Assembly (NCBI GenBank): GCA_963776195.1
Contig: CAVZMO010000053.1
Span: forward strand, 62,001 to 126,000
DNA length: 64,000 nucleotides
Direction of reading: 5' to 3'
Origin: CAVZMO01 sp963776195
Lineage (GTDB): Bacteria; Nitrospirota; Thermodesulfovibrionia; Thermodesulfovibrionales; SM23-35
Shown: in pieces, positions 28,162 through 37,590 of the stretch
How positions within the stretch are numbered: the first letter of the stretch is position 1
Layout: every line of letters begins with the position of its first letter
Notes under the pieces: generated by a model
What the model was told of the DNA's origin: nothing
Database searches by the model: none
The model's input: the letters and a program-made list of their open reading frames with translations, nothing else
Position numbers and translations under genes: made by a program

Positions 28162-30679
28162 TTACTGCTTCTCAGTCATGCCTATCCTTGCCATCATAGT
28201 CTTTACAAGAGAGAATTCGTGGTCAAATGCCTTTTCGAAGCCGCTGTACCGTTTGTATATAGAATGGAGTATCGATGAGGCCTCCGGTGTTGCATCCGTT
28301 AATGCTGTGAGTGCCGACTCCATGCGACCTCTGATTTCATCCGGTACGTTCTTTCCGGAACATATGATGGCCCCCGGCAAATCCCCCGAGAATTTGATGA
28401 ATTTGATGCCTTTGTCTTTGAATTTATGTGCCACGCTTTCAGTTACCGCACCCGCGTCAAAGTTTCCGCTGATGACCGCCTTTACCACATCTTCATGCGG
28501 GCCTGCATATTCGTAATGAAGGAGGTCTTTTAAGTCTATCCCGGCGTCGAGGAGCATTATCCGCGGCGCCACGTAACCGGAGACGGAGTGTGGGTTACCG
28601 AAGGCAAATTTACCGCCTTTGAGGTCTTTGACGGAGTTAATCTTGCTGTCGCTCTTTGCGATTATGACGGACCGGTAAGCAGATTTCCCCCCGATCAACG
28701 TCTTAACAAGGACTTCGGCCCCGTGCTTCTTATTTGCCAGGATATAAGTGACGGGAGCCATAAAACAGAATTGCGTTATTCCCTGGCCTATGTCTCTCAA
28801 AGCCCCTTCATAATCGGATACGACTCTCAGTTCAATCCTTTTACCGAGTTTCTTACCGAGATATTCCGCAAGGGGATTGAACTTCTCCAACATGCCTGTA
28901 GGTGATGCCCCTATGGGTTCGATGCCGAACTTCAGGCTCTCCGTAGCTGTGCCTACTTCTGAATCTTCCTCGAATAACTTGATCCTTTTCAGTTCCTCCG
29001 TTACAAGTTCGGTGTTTTTGAACAATCCCTGCAACGCTTGGTCGATACTGAAAACCCTGTCCATGTTGCTTTTCGGAATGTCTTTTATTTTCTCGATGGA
29101 ACCGAATATCTGGTTTGAACCCGTCTTCTGTTCATGAACAGCCTTGGCTATCTGCAGGCTCTTTTCTGACGCAAGCTCCATAGCTTCGGATATATGTTTC
29201 GTATTAATAAGCTGTTCGCCTGTTGCGGTCCTGACATGGTTCGCAACGTTTCTCATTTTCTCTGTGGCTTTTGTGATAAGGAGCGCGCCCTTACTCTGTT
29301 CCTGAGTGGTTCTCGCAACTTGAGCGACCATATTTTTAACCTTCTCCATCGCCTCCGAAACGAGCCTTGTTGTCTTTGCCTGCTCGGTCGTGGAGCGTTT
29401 AATAGAGTCCGACATTTCCGCAGATTGTATCGAACTCTCGACTATCTTATTCAGGGCGCCATCGGCATCTTTTGCGACCTTTAAGCCCACCTCCACAGAC
29501 CTGAGCCCATCATCCATTGCGAGAATGGCGTCTTTGACCTCCTGCTGTACGGCCTGGATGAGTTCGGCTATCTCGCGGGTCGAGAAAGATGTCCGCTCGG
29601 CAAGATCCTTTATCTCGTCTGCAACAACCGAAAAACCTTTTCCGTGCTCACCCGCCTGTGCTGCGAGTATTGCCGCATTGAGGGCCAGCAGGGTGGTCTG
29701 GTCTGTTATTTCATCGATAACACTTAATATCTTGCCGATCTCATCGGACCTTCCGCCGAGTTTTTTGATATAATCGGCTGTCTTATCGAAGGATGACTTG
29801 ATGTTCTGTATCCCTTCGATCGTCTTCTCTACAGAGGCAATCCCGAAGGTGGAGGCATCGTTTTTAACCTTCTCCGACAAAGTTGCGGACTCCTTTGCAC
29901 TCTGTTCCACCTCCTTGATAGCAGATGAAATTTCCTCTGTTGCCGCAAGCGTCTCCTCCGATGCCGAAGCGAGCTCTTCGGCCTTATTGGCGACTTCTCT
30001 TATCGTAGCAGACAACTGTTCTATGGAGGCACGCGGTGGAATCGACAACAAGTGAAAGCTCCTGGGCGCCGTTTGCCACCTGGCCTATGCTCGTGACCAT
30101 TTCCTGCATTGAAGCGGCTTTTTCTTCCGTAGAGGCAGCGAGCTGTTGTGTATTATCGGAGATCTCGCCGGCCGCCGAGTTCATCTGTTCCAGGGAGGCG
30201 GCGATATTTGCTATTGCTTCGGATTCGAGCTTCGTGCTCTCTGAAATATTTTTGAATTCGACTTCCACCTTTTCAGCGACATCACTGACCCGTTTGGAAC
30301 CGTTCTTGACCCTCCGGAAAATACCGCCCAGGGAACGAAGGGATTCATTAATAGCCTTACTCATTCTTCCTATCTCGTCGTCCGTCTTTATGCCCAGACG
30401 AAAGGAAAGATCCCCCTTGGCCAATGATTTTGTGCCCTCTTCGATGGACTTTAAAGGTCTTATCACAAGTTTCCTTAAGACTACCCAGAAAAGGACAGCG
30501 GAGATAGAGATGCCGAGGACCGTGATGATAATATTCCACAGGATAAAGTTGATGCTATTGCCGTAAATCTTTTCAAGGGAGAGTGACGCGATTCCGGCCC
30601 ACAGGATACCTATAATCAGCAATACTATAACGAAGGCCAAATATTTTAGTTCAACGCTTTCTCTCAGCACCCTTTTCAT
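28162..30679 (-). CDS. Chemoreceptor fused to a PhnD-like binding domain (one frameshift)
   Basis: The corrected protein is about 838 residues. Two membrane segments (about 14-36 and 43-66) are joined by a very short loop, so there is no periplasmic sensor. A HAMP region (about 67-118) and an MCP signalling domain follow, whose tip contains ITDQTTLLALNAAILAAQAG and FSVVADEIKDLAERT. The last 270 or so residues form a PhnD/Phosphonate-bd periplasmic-binding-type domain (PIGASPTGMLEKFNPLAEYL, VKDLKGGKFAFGNPHS, VIKAVI-like core DVVKAVISGNFDAGAV). By topology this domain is cytoplasmic. The frame breaks near 30031, one extra base. The ligand is unknown. Confidence 0.88.
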
Positions 30680-30719
30680 GTTGCCCCCTAATAAAAATCC
30701 AGAGTAGTGAATACCATGT

Positions 30720-31475
30720 TCATTGTGAATGAAGGGAAACAGTCTCTTCCATATTTATGATCGATACAAAACGCTTATCCACTATCGCAACGCCGTCAAT
30801 GAATCTGAGTTCTGTCTCGGAAAGATGAGACGGCGGAGGTAAAATCTCAGACTTCGTTATGCGTACAACTCCGATGACTTTATCCACAGCCGCACCGATC
30901 GGCCCTTTCGGTCCTTTGATTATCAGGAGTTTTCCTTTTTGGTCGATATTCGACGATTCTCCTGTTAAAGAAAGTTTGAGTTTAAGGTCCACCACAGGAA
31001 TAACCTTTCCCCTGAGCGAAGTTAAGCCGAGGACCCATTTCGGAACCTTCGGGACCTTTGTTATCCGCTGATACCGCAGTATCTCTTCCAGGTGGGAGAT
31101 TCTGAGGGCAAAGTCTTCTTTCATAAGTCTGAAGGTGAGTATTTCGACAACCTCTTCTGTTTTTTCGGAATCGATCTTTGTTCCGGTCACCCGTGTTTTT
31201 GCTCTCTCTTTTTTCTCCTTTGACTCTTTCGGCGAGGTCGGTTCGGGTTCCTGTCCGATATCCCTGTCCGTCTCCCCTTCAGTCATTTGAGCTCTATTAG
31301 GTGTTTGATATTCCGCACCAGAGGTCGGACCGTGATTCGCAGAAGGTTCGCAAACCTTTTCATCCGGCTGTGCATCATGATTTTGAGGACGTTTTGTGGT
31401 CCGGCCTTCGGCTTTTGCGTGCCGGCTGTTGGCTTCCGACTCCCTGAGCTTTTTCCTAATTTTCGCGATGTCCAT
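30720..31475 (-). CDS. CheW-domain protein with long charged N-terminus
   Basis: In this 251-residue protein, residues 1-105 are hydrophilic, rich in Glu, Lys, Pro and Thr, and probably disordered. Residues about 108-250 form a CheW domain with EDFALRISHLEEILRYQ and LTSLRGKVIPVVDLKLKL. It overlaps the ExeA-like gene upstream by 20 bp. The extended N-terminus is unusual for CheW and may tether the adaptor to the ATPase or scaffold proteins of this operon. Confidence 0.88.
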   Translation of the reverse strand: MDIAKIRKKLRESEANSRHAKAEGRTTKRPQNHDAQPDEKVCEPSANHGPTSGAEYQTPNRAQMTEGETDRDIGQEPEPTSPKESKEKKERAKTRVTGTKIDSEKTEEVVEILTFRLMKEDFALRISHLEEILRYQRITKVPKVPKWVLGLTSLRGKVIPVVDLKLKLSLTGESSNIDQKGKLLIIKGPKGPIGAAVDKVIGVVRITKSEILPPPSHLSETELRFIDGVAIVDKRFVSIINMEETVSLHSQ

Positions 31476-32274
31476 TCAACCCGAGTTCCCTTGCTGCTTC
31501 ATGAATAAGTATTTCGTCTATGATCCGGGATTCTTTTCCGAATCCCTCAAGAAGGGCAGATGTGGCAAGACTATTGATTACCCGCGGTATCCCGCCCGAA
31601 TATTGATAGAGCTGCCGCAGCGCATTGTCCGTAAAAAGAGGTTCTTCAAGTCCCGCGATTTTCAATCTATGCTCCAGGTAGCCTTTTATTTCACTCTCAG
31701 ACAAAGGGCCCAGGTGATAAAAAAATCCTATCCTCTGCCGCAACGGAAGAAATGTCTTGTGATTCAGCCTCTTCCTCAAGTCTGTCTGGCCGACAAGGAT
31801 GAGGCACAGAAGGTTTGTATAGTCGAGCTGGAAATTTGTAAGAAGCCTTATCTCCTCAAAGGTATTTTTATTCGGTATCAGTTGCGCTTCATCTATAATA
31901 ATCACCGGGGTTATACCGGACTCAAAGTCTTTGTAGACTTTTTCATAAATCGCATCAAGCAGGTTATCCTTATAATTATTCGGGACCTCTATACCGAACC
32001 GCCTTGCAACCATCCTCAGAAACTGGGTCGGCGTGAGCCGCGGATTAAGTATCAATATCACCCTGTATTTTTCGCCGAGAGAATCCATCAATGCACGGGT
32101 TAAAGTGGTCTTTCCGCTGCCGACCTCTCCCGTCAGCAGGATGAGTTCTTTTTCTTCAATGGCATATTGCAGCCTCGCAAGTGCCTCCTCGTGGTTTTTA
32201 CTGAGAAAAAGGTATCTGGGGTCGGGTGTTTTGGTGAAAGGCCTTTGCTTCAGTCCGTAAAATTCCTCATACAT
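31456..32274 (-). CDS. ExeA/GspA-like AAA ATPase
   Basis: The 272-residue ATPase starts MYEEFYGLKQRPF, the ExeA/MshM signature. Walker A is GEVGSGKTT (about residue 49), Walker B is PVIIIDEAQ, and an arginine-rich sensor region includes RQRIGFFYHL. Relatives load secretion or pilus machinery or act with transposases. It lacks the peptidoglycan-binding domain of full ExeA. It lies between cheA (8-bp overlap) and cheW (20-bp overlap), a position suggesting an integral part of this chemosensory system. Confidence 0.85.
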   Translation of the reverse strand: MYEEFYGLKQRPFTKTPDPRYLFLSKNHEEALARLQYAIEEKELILLTGEVGSGKTTLTRALMDSLGEKYRVILILNPRLTPTQFLRMVARRFGIEVPNNYKDNLLDAIYEKVYKDFESGITPVIIIDEAQLIPNKNTFEEIRLLTNFQLDYTNLLCLILVGQTDLRKRLNHKTFLPLRQRIGFFYHLGPLSESEIKGYLEHRLKIAGLEEPLFTDNALRQLYQYSGGIPRVINSLATSALLEGFGKESRIIDEILIHEAARELGLNGHREN

Positions 32275-34228
32275 ATGTCACACCTTCACGACGTAATAAT
32301 GATTTTTCCGTTACGGAGTCCACATCGAGGACAAGTATCACCTCGTGCTTGCCTATCTCTGCGGCACCTGCAAAGCCTGCCACTCCCTTAAAATATTCCC
32401 CCAGAGATTTTATGACAATCTCCTGTTGCCCCAAGATCTCATCAACGAGAAGTCCTAATTTCCTCTTGCCGAGACCGACAATGACCGCAAAAGACATGTC
32501 ACTTTGGTGAGTATCTATGTCGAATATCTTTCCGATGCTGATGATCGGGAGCATTTCACCTCGGATATAATAAACGTCTTTCCATTCGATGGTCTGTATG
32601 TCTTTATGCTCTACCGCCACAGTCTCTGATATTGTTGTCAGGGGTATCGCAAATCTTTCCGGTCCAACTTTTACGATTAACGCCTTGATGATCGCAAGGG
32701 TGATCGGAAGAGTTAGCGTGAAGGTTGTCCCCTTGTCTTTCACCGTGTGAACTTCGGTGAAGCCGCCGAGGGCTGAAAGTTTCTCTTTCACAATATCCAT
32801 ACCAACACCTCTTCCTGAGGTTTCACTCACGTCATCCTTAGTGCTGAACCCGGGGGCGAAGATGAAATGAATAAGCTCTCTTTCTTCAAGATCCGTACCT
32901 GAGTCGAGCATGCCCTTTGCCAGGGCCTTTTCCTTCACCCTTTGCAGATCGATACCGCTGCCGTCATCGATAACCTCGACGACAACATAATTCCCTTTCT
33001 GGAACGCCTTGAGAACGATAGTTCCGTGTTCTCTTTTCCCTTTCTTTTTCCTCTCTTCCCCCGGCTCAATGCCGTGATCGATCGCATTCCTCACGAGATG
33101 CATCAATGGATCGACGATCTCTTCGGCCAGAGACTTATCAATTTCCGTATCTTCACCATACACGGTAAGATCGATCTCTTTACCCGTCTCTCTTGAATAG
33201 CGTCTGATCACCTGCGCCAGTCTCGAGAAAATCTGACCGATGGGTATCATTCGTATTTCGAGGACCTCCTCCTGCAGTTCCGAGAGCCTTCTTTCGAGTG
33301 TCTGTGAAAGCTTGTAAATGTCACGCACAAATGGAGAATGATGGTGCACATCCGCCATCTCTGCCCCGATTCTCTTTAATGCGTCTTTCGCAAGGGTAAG
33401 TTCACCGATTGTATTGAGGATCCTGTCAAGTTTATCGATATCGACCCTGACTGTCGTCGTTTTACTCTTGATCGATTGTTCCTGCCTTTTCTGCGGTTGG
33501 CACGCTGTCTGTTTCGACTGAACGAGTACTTCTATCGTTTCCCCCAGTTGTTCTTTCAACTCTTTTACCGGGGCATTCGCGGCAAACATAAGATTAAATC
33601 CTATAGAGCCTTCCGGCACGTCAGAGGAGGTGGGCAGGGTGGAGATAAGTTCGCCCTTTGATTTTATCTTTTTTGTGAGGTCTTCGAGTGCGGTATCAAA
33701 CGTGGAAAGCTCAAATATCGTCTTGAGGAGATGGACCCCGGTACCGTTTTTGATATTTGTCTTAAGCCTGTGTTCCTCATATTCCGTAAGCACCCTAAGG
33801 ATAGAGTCGTCAATTATTCCCTTAATGTCCAGGCTGCTCTCGTTCTCTGTGAGTGAAGCGCGGAAAGTTTTTATATCGTCGATATACCCTGAGAGATCTT
33901 CTTCCTTGTCCTCTTTGATTTTATCTATGGACGACCTCAGAATATCGAGATTCTCAAAGAGGAAATTCACAATATCATTGGTCACGTGTATCTTCCCGAG
34001 TCTTATGTCATCAAGGAGGGATTCGAGTGCATGACTGAGATCCGTTATCCCCTGATTTCCGAAAAGCCCTGAAAGGCCCTTGAGCGTATGCATAGAACGG
34101 AAAAGCGCGTTGATGGTATCAGGATTCATCGCCGTCTGATAGGTATCCTGGATCTCGAGCACCAACTGCTGGCACTCGAACAGAATGTCCTCTGCCTCGG
34201 CTATGAATTCTTTCTTAGAGGCTTTCAT
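32267..34228 (-). CDS. cheA: Chemotaxis histidine kinase CheA
   Basis: This 653-residue hybrid kinase core has a P1 Hpt domain with H47 in RSMHTLKGLSG, a P2-like region (about 140-240), a P3 dimerisation segment (about 255-320), an ATP-binding P4 domain with LMHLVRNAIDHGIE and GRGVGMDIVKEKL, and a C-terminal CheW-like P5 domain. All boxes needed for activity are present. It overlaps the upstream cheY by 4 bp and the ATPase by 8 bp. Targets are likely the two CheY proteins and CheB of the operon. Confidence 0.96.
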   Translation of the reverse strand: MKASKKEFIAEAEDILFECQQLVLEIQDTYQTAMNPDTINALFRSMHTLKGLSGLFGNQGITDLSHALESLLDDIRLGKIHVTNDIVNFLFENLDILRSSIDKIKEDKEEDLSGYIDDIKTFRASLTENESSLDIKGIIDDSILRVLTEYEEHRLKTNIKNGTGVHLLKTIFELSTFDTALEDLTKKIKSKGELISTLPTSSDVPEGSIGFNLMFAANAPVKELKEQLGETIEVLVQSKQTACQPQKRQEQSIKSKTTTVRVDIDKLDRILNTIGELTLAKDALKRIGAEMADVHHHSPFVRDIYKLSQTLERRLSELQEEVLEIRMIPIGQIFSRLAQVIRRYSRETGKEIDLTVYGEDTEIDKSLAEEIVDPLMHLVRNAIDHGIEPGEERKKKGKREHGTIVLKAFQKGNYVVVEVIDDGSGIDLQRVKEKALAKGMLDSGTDLEERELIHFIFAPGFSTKDDVSETSGRGVGMDIVKEKLSALGGFTEVHTVKDKGTTFTLTLPITLAIIKALIVKVGPERFAIPLTTISETVAVEHKDIQTIEWKDVYYIRGEMLPIISIGKIFDIDTHQSDMSFAVIVGLGKRKLGLLVDEILGQQEIVIKSLGEYFKGVAGFAGAAEIGKHEVILVLDVDSVTEKSLLRREGVTYV

Positions 34229-34611
34229 ACGTTGAGAGCTGTTTTTATGACTTCCTGGAGTTCATGGGCCTTAAAGGGTTTGGTAATATAGGCCACAGCG
34301 CCCAATGCCATGCCTCTTTTCTTATCCTCATCGCTCCGTTCGGTGCTCACTATTATTAAAGGAATATGGCGATATCTTGAATTGTTCTTGATGAAGCTGA
34401 TAAGCTCAAGGCCATTGATGTCAGGCATGTTCACATCAGTAATGACAAGGTTGAATTCCTGCGTCGGCAGGAGTTTCAACGCATCGAAGCCTGACCCCGC
34501 TTCTATGGTATTGAAGTCTCCCATTTCTTCGATAATCGCCCTGATGAGAGCCCTTGTCGTTACCGAATCTTCGACAATAAGGATGGATTTAGGGGATCCT
34601 TCTTTATCCAT
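34225..34611 (-). CDS. CheY-like single-domain response regulator
   Basis: This 128-residue receiver has D59 in ITDVNMPDINGL, the acidic pair ED at 14-15 and the conserved Lys in AYITKPFKAHE. It is directly upstream of cheA with a 4-bp overlap and is the most probable main phosphate acceptor of that kinase. It differs from the second CheY at the far end of the operon. Confidence 0.93.
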   Translation of the reverse strand: MDKEGSPKSILIVEDSVTTRALIRAIIEEMGDFNTIEAGSGFDALKLLPTQEFNLVITDVNMPDINGLELISFIKNNSRYRHIPLIIVSTERSDEDKKRGMALGAVAYITKPFKAHELQEVIKTALNV

Positions 34612-34648
34612 TTTCGCTAAATTCTAACAGATTGGAATAAAAAAAACA

Positions 34649-35773
34649 TTATGGTTCCGACCTTTTTTCCATCTCCAGGAGTCTTCTCTGGAGCAAAGAT
34701 TTTTCGAGGGCAAGCCCGGCATGATCTATGAATATTTCCAGTCCTTCCGTCTCGCCGAACTTTTCTCCGGACGTAAGGTTGTCACAGTAGAGAAACGCCA
34801 CAACTCTTCCTTCCGTGACGAGAGGGAAAAAGGCGATTTCACCGGGCCATTCCCCCCCGATTTCCATGATCAGAGATTGTATTACCGCGTCTTTCTCGAT
34901 GGCTCCTTTATACGAACGCTTCTCCGAGATGATCTTTTTCAAGAAATCACTCTTCCCATAAGGTAAAATAATCTCCCTTATCCTCTCATCGGGCTTTTCG
35001 ATATCGAGACCGAACTGGCCAAGACCCACAATCTCAGTGTCTCCGACCATAAATAAGATGCCCCTCTGAAAGATCTCACTCGCGAATCTGAGGATAAGCA
35101 ACGTTATTTCCGACGTTGAATTCGGAAACCTCAATTCCTGGGTCAGTGCCCTCAATGACACGATGTCTTTTCTTTCTGCCTGGGGTTGAACATCCCAATC
35201 ACCTTCCCACGCTGCTTCATCACCCGTAAATCCTGTAATCTCCTCCGCAGAAACCGATGCTGTTTGGCCGGATTCATCATGGACTCTTGCTCCTTCCATC
35301 AGGAGGTACTCGGGACTCATTCCCTTTGAAAGCTCCCAGCCCAGATCGGGAATATCAACTTTACCTTTCGGATCGGTGTCATCCAGTTCGAATTGGAAGT
35401 CGCCGTCCTCCCAGAAAAGAAGCTGGTAAATAACCTTCTCTATTCTCTTCCTCGTTATCTTTTCGAGGATGTCCTTATTAACGGAGCCGAGTTCGTAAAG
35501 TATTTCTGAATAAGACTTCGCCGGCAGCTTTTTGTTTACTTCTGCGGCCAAATGATAGATCGTGTCTTTTATTATTCCTGCATTCAGCAGGTTTTCGCCG
35601 ATGGTTTGATCGAGGTCATCGGTCTCCGCCCTCATGACGAGGCCGTTTCGAAAGGTAATCAGGGCATTCCCACGGCTGCCCCGCAGAACCAGCGTGCCTG
35701 TCTTCTTGCCTATGCTGAGTATCTGGAAAATATCAGAGAGAGCAAGGTCTTCAAGCCTTCCTACGAGACTCAT
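34649..35773 (-). CDS. DUF4388 protein with GAF-like C-terminus
   Basis: In this 374-residue protein the N-terminal DUF4388 (PATAN) domain is plain: it begins MSLVGRLEDLALSDIFQIL, with GTLVLRGSRGNALITFRNG and VIYQLLFWEDGDFQF. A linker (about 175-200) leads to a C-terminal region resembling a GAF fold. DUF4388 proteins accompany receiver and chemosensory genes in many bacteria; their action is unclear. It is the first gene of the 12-gene minus-strand operon, with a GGGGAG ribosome site. Confidence 0.8.
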   Translation of the reverse strand: MSLVGRLEDLALSDIFQILSIGKKTGTLVLRGSRGNALITFRNGLVMRAETDDLDQTIGENLLNAGIIKDTIYHLAAEVNKKLPAKSYSEILYELGSVNKDILEKITRKRIEKVIYQLLFWEDGDFQFELDDTDPKGKVDIPDLGWELSKGMSPEYLLMEGARVHDESGQTASVSAEEITGFTGDEAAWEGDWDVQPQAERKDIVSLRALTQELRFPNSTSEITLLILRFASEIFQRGILFMVGDTEIVGLGQFGLDIEKPDERIREIILPYGKSDFLKKIISEKRSYKGAIEKDAVIQSLIMEIGGEWPGEIAFFPLVTEGRVVAFLYCDNLTSGEKFGETEGLEIFIDHAGLALEKSLLQRRLLEMEKRSEP

Positions 35774-36009
35774 CGAAAATAAAACTCCCCGGGGATCATC
35801 CCTATCTCAATTTTTATAGACTTTACAGCAATCTCCATGCCGGAAATTACAAATTATAATGGAGTATATCAGGTAAAATTATGGAGTGTCAATGAATGGA
35901 AGTGGCGCGATAAACAGGAGCTGTCAGTGAATTGCCGGAATTCGAAGCGTGAACCGCCTTGAATCATTCTGCGCAGTTTGTAGTTTTGCCTGTCAATACG
36001 GTGCAACTT

Positions 36010-36996
36010 GTTTCAATCCACGCCCCTGTGCGAGGGGCGACCTGCTATATTCGATGAATTAGAACCTCGAGTCACGACGTTTCAATCCACGCCCCTGTGC
36101 GAGGGGCGACTCATGACCAACAGTTAAACTGCTCGAGGACCATCCATGTTTCAATCCACGCCCCTGTGCGAGGGGCGACTCGCGATCAGGATATCTGCAA
36201 GGCTACAGTCCATAGACGTTTCAATCCACGCCCCTGTGCGAGGGGCGACTGTCTTATTTAGGTAACTCCGAGGTATTAATATCCCGTTTCAATCCACGCC
36301 CCTGTGCGAGGGGCGACCAGTCAACAGGAGTGAAATGATACCGAACGATACATTAAAGTTTCAATCCACGCCCCTGTGCGAGGGGCGACTAGCGCGCTCG
36401 GAGTCGTACAGTGAAGGTAGATGTGTTTCAATCCACGCCCCTGTGCGAGGGGCGACCAGTCTACCTGTTACCACATCCGTAATATTATCAGTGTTTCAAT
36501 CCACGCCCCTGTGCGAGGGGCGACTAGATCCATTCCTGTAAATTGTTTAGCCCGAAATGTTTCAATCCACGCCCCTGTGCGAGGGGCGACCCATAGAAAT
36601 CGTGGACATTGACCCATCCATAAAAGTTTCAATCCACGCCCCTGTGCGAGGGGCGACTACTCCGATGTTATGTTCACTTCCTGCATGGACATGAGTTTCA
36701 ATCCACGCCCCTGTGCGAGGGGCGACTTGATACATAATCCAACTCACGCGAGATAAGACTATCTGTTTCAATCCACGCCCCTGTGCGAGGGGCGACTTAC
36801 GATGGGAACAATTATGTATGCGATAAAGAAAGGTTTCAATCCACGCCCCTGTGCGAGGGGCGACAAGCCCGTTAACCGACCATGATGCCGGAGAAAGGGT
36901 TTCAATCCACGCCCCTGTGCGAGGGGCGACGAACCCATTCAGGATAAGTCCAGACATCTTAAGCGTTTCAATCCACGCCCCTGTGCGAGGGGCGAC
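36010..36996 (-). CRISPR. Type I-C CRISPR array, 15 repeats and 14 spacers
   Basis: Fifteen identical 32-bp repeats begin at 36010, 36079, 36148, 36218, 36286, 36358, 36425, 36493, 36559, 36626, 36695, 36765, 36833, 36899 and 36965. Spacers are 34-40 bp. Each repeat has an internal stem (CGCCCC/GGGGCG with a 7-base loop) and, read on the minus strand, ends in GTGGATTGAAAC, the I-C form. The cas genes and leader lie to the right, so the array is transcribed leftwards and the newest spacer is next to 36965. No repeat is degenerate, even at the old end. The 236 bp between 35773 and the array hold nothing I can identify. Confidence 0.98.
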
Positions 36997-37179
36997 TGTC
37001 TAGTCATAAGTATTTATGAAATAACAATATATAGTCCACTTTTTGCGAACCTTTTTATAACCGCTTCAAGAAATATAGTTGTCAAAGAGCAAAACAGAAC
37101 TTCTTGTTGTTTCTTAATATGTTTTAACCTTTGCGAACTTATCTATATAATCATGTGAGCTTTCGGTTCGCAATAGCAT
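36997..37179 (-). promoter_or_regulatory. CRISPR leader
   Basis: This AT-rich 183-bp stretch lies between the array and cas2. The heptamer TTGCGAA occurs at 37043-37049 and 37131-37137, and its reverse complement at 37167-37173. A possible minus-strand promoter has TTGACA at 37080-37085 and TTATAA at 37055-37060, with a long 19-bp spacer. The leader should carry the array promoter and the signals for Cas1-Cas2 integration; which bases do this is not known here. Confidence 0.75.
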
Positions 37180-37470
37180 TCAAACAATCAGGGGACCTTC
37201 CTGATCTATTGACGCCTTAGCCCCGATATGTTCGACACGACGATGCCAATTGGAACCAAGATAATAAAATCTCAGGCTGTCCTTCTCAGGATCAATTTCT
37301 GAAATCAACCGCTCTTTCAGCATAGTCCATTGTGCCGGATCGACAATACATTCAAAGACAGAATATTGGACTCTCTGCCCATAATCCTGGCAAGCTTTCG
37401 CAACCCTGCGTAACCGACGCTGGCCTTTCCCCTCATCAGTAGCAACATCGTAGCTTACAATCACAAACAT
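37180..37470 (-). CDS. cas2: CRISPR-associated Cas2
   Basis: This 96-residue protein of the Cas1-Cas2 integrase has the metal-site Asp in MFVIVSYDVAT (D8) and the family pattern RVQYSVFECIVDPAQW. It is the final cas gene before the leader. The gap to cas1 (37471-37590) contains a repeated palindromic sequence. Confidence 0.96.
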   Translation of the reverse strand: MFVIVSYDVATDEGKGQRRLRRVAKACQDYGQRVQYSVFECIVDPAQWTMLKERLISEIDPEKDSLRFYYLGSNWHRRVEHIGAKASIDQEGPLIV

Positions 37471-37488
37471 ATCTCACCCTTTAACCTT

Positions 37489-37567
37489 CCTGACATCCTT
37501 CGACATGCGCAGGATGACAGATATTCTGATGAGCCTGATATCCTTCGTGAGGTTCAGGATGACAAAT
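37489..37567. repeat. Two copies of a short palindromic intergenic repeat
   Basis: Two related 34-bp copies lie at 37489-37522 and 37534-37567 between cas1 and cas2. Each begins CCTGA(C/T)ATCCTTCG and ends CAGGATGACA(G/A)AT, with the ATCCT/AGGAT ends complementary. A partial third copy may follow (GAGCTTGTCGAACCATCA, 37576-37593). Sequences of this kind are common dispersed intergenic repeats; the copies here are diverged. Confidence 0.6.
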
Positions 37568-37590
37568 GTCATGGTGAGCTTGTCGAACCA

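Noticed and set aside
36335..36957. Open frames crossing the CRISPR repeats on both strands
   Set aside because: They encode tandem translations of the 32-bp repeat and arise from the array itself; no gene is present.
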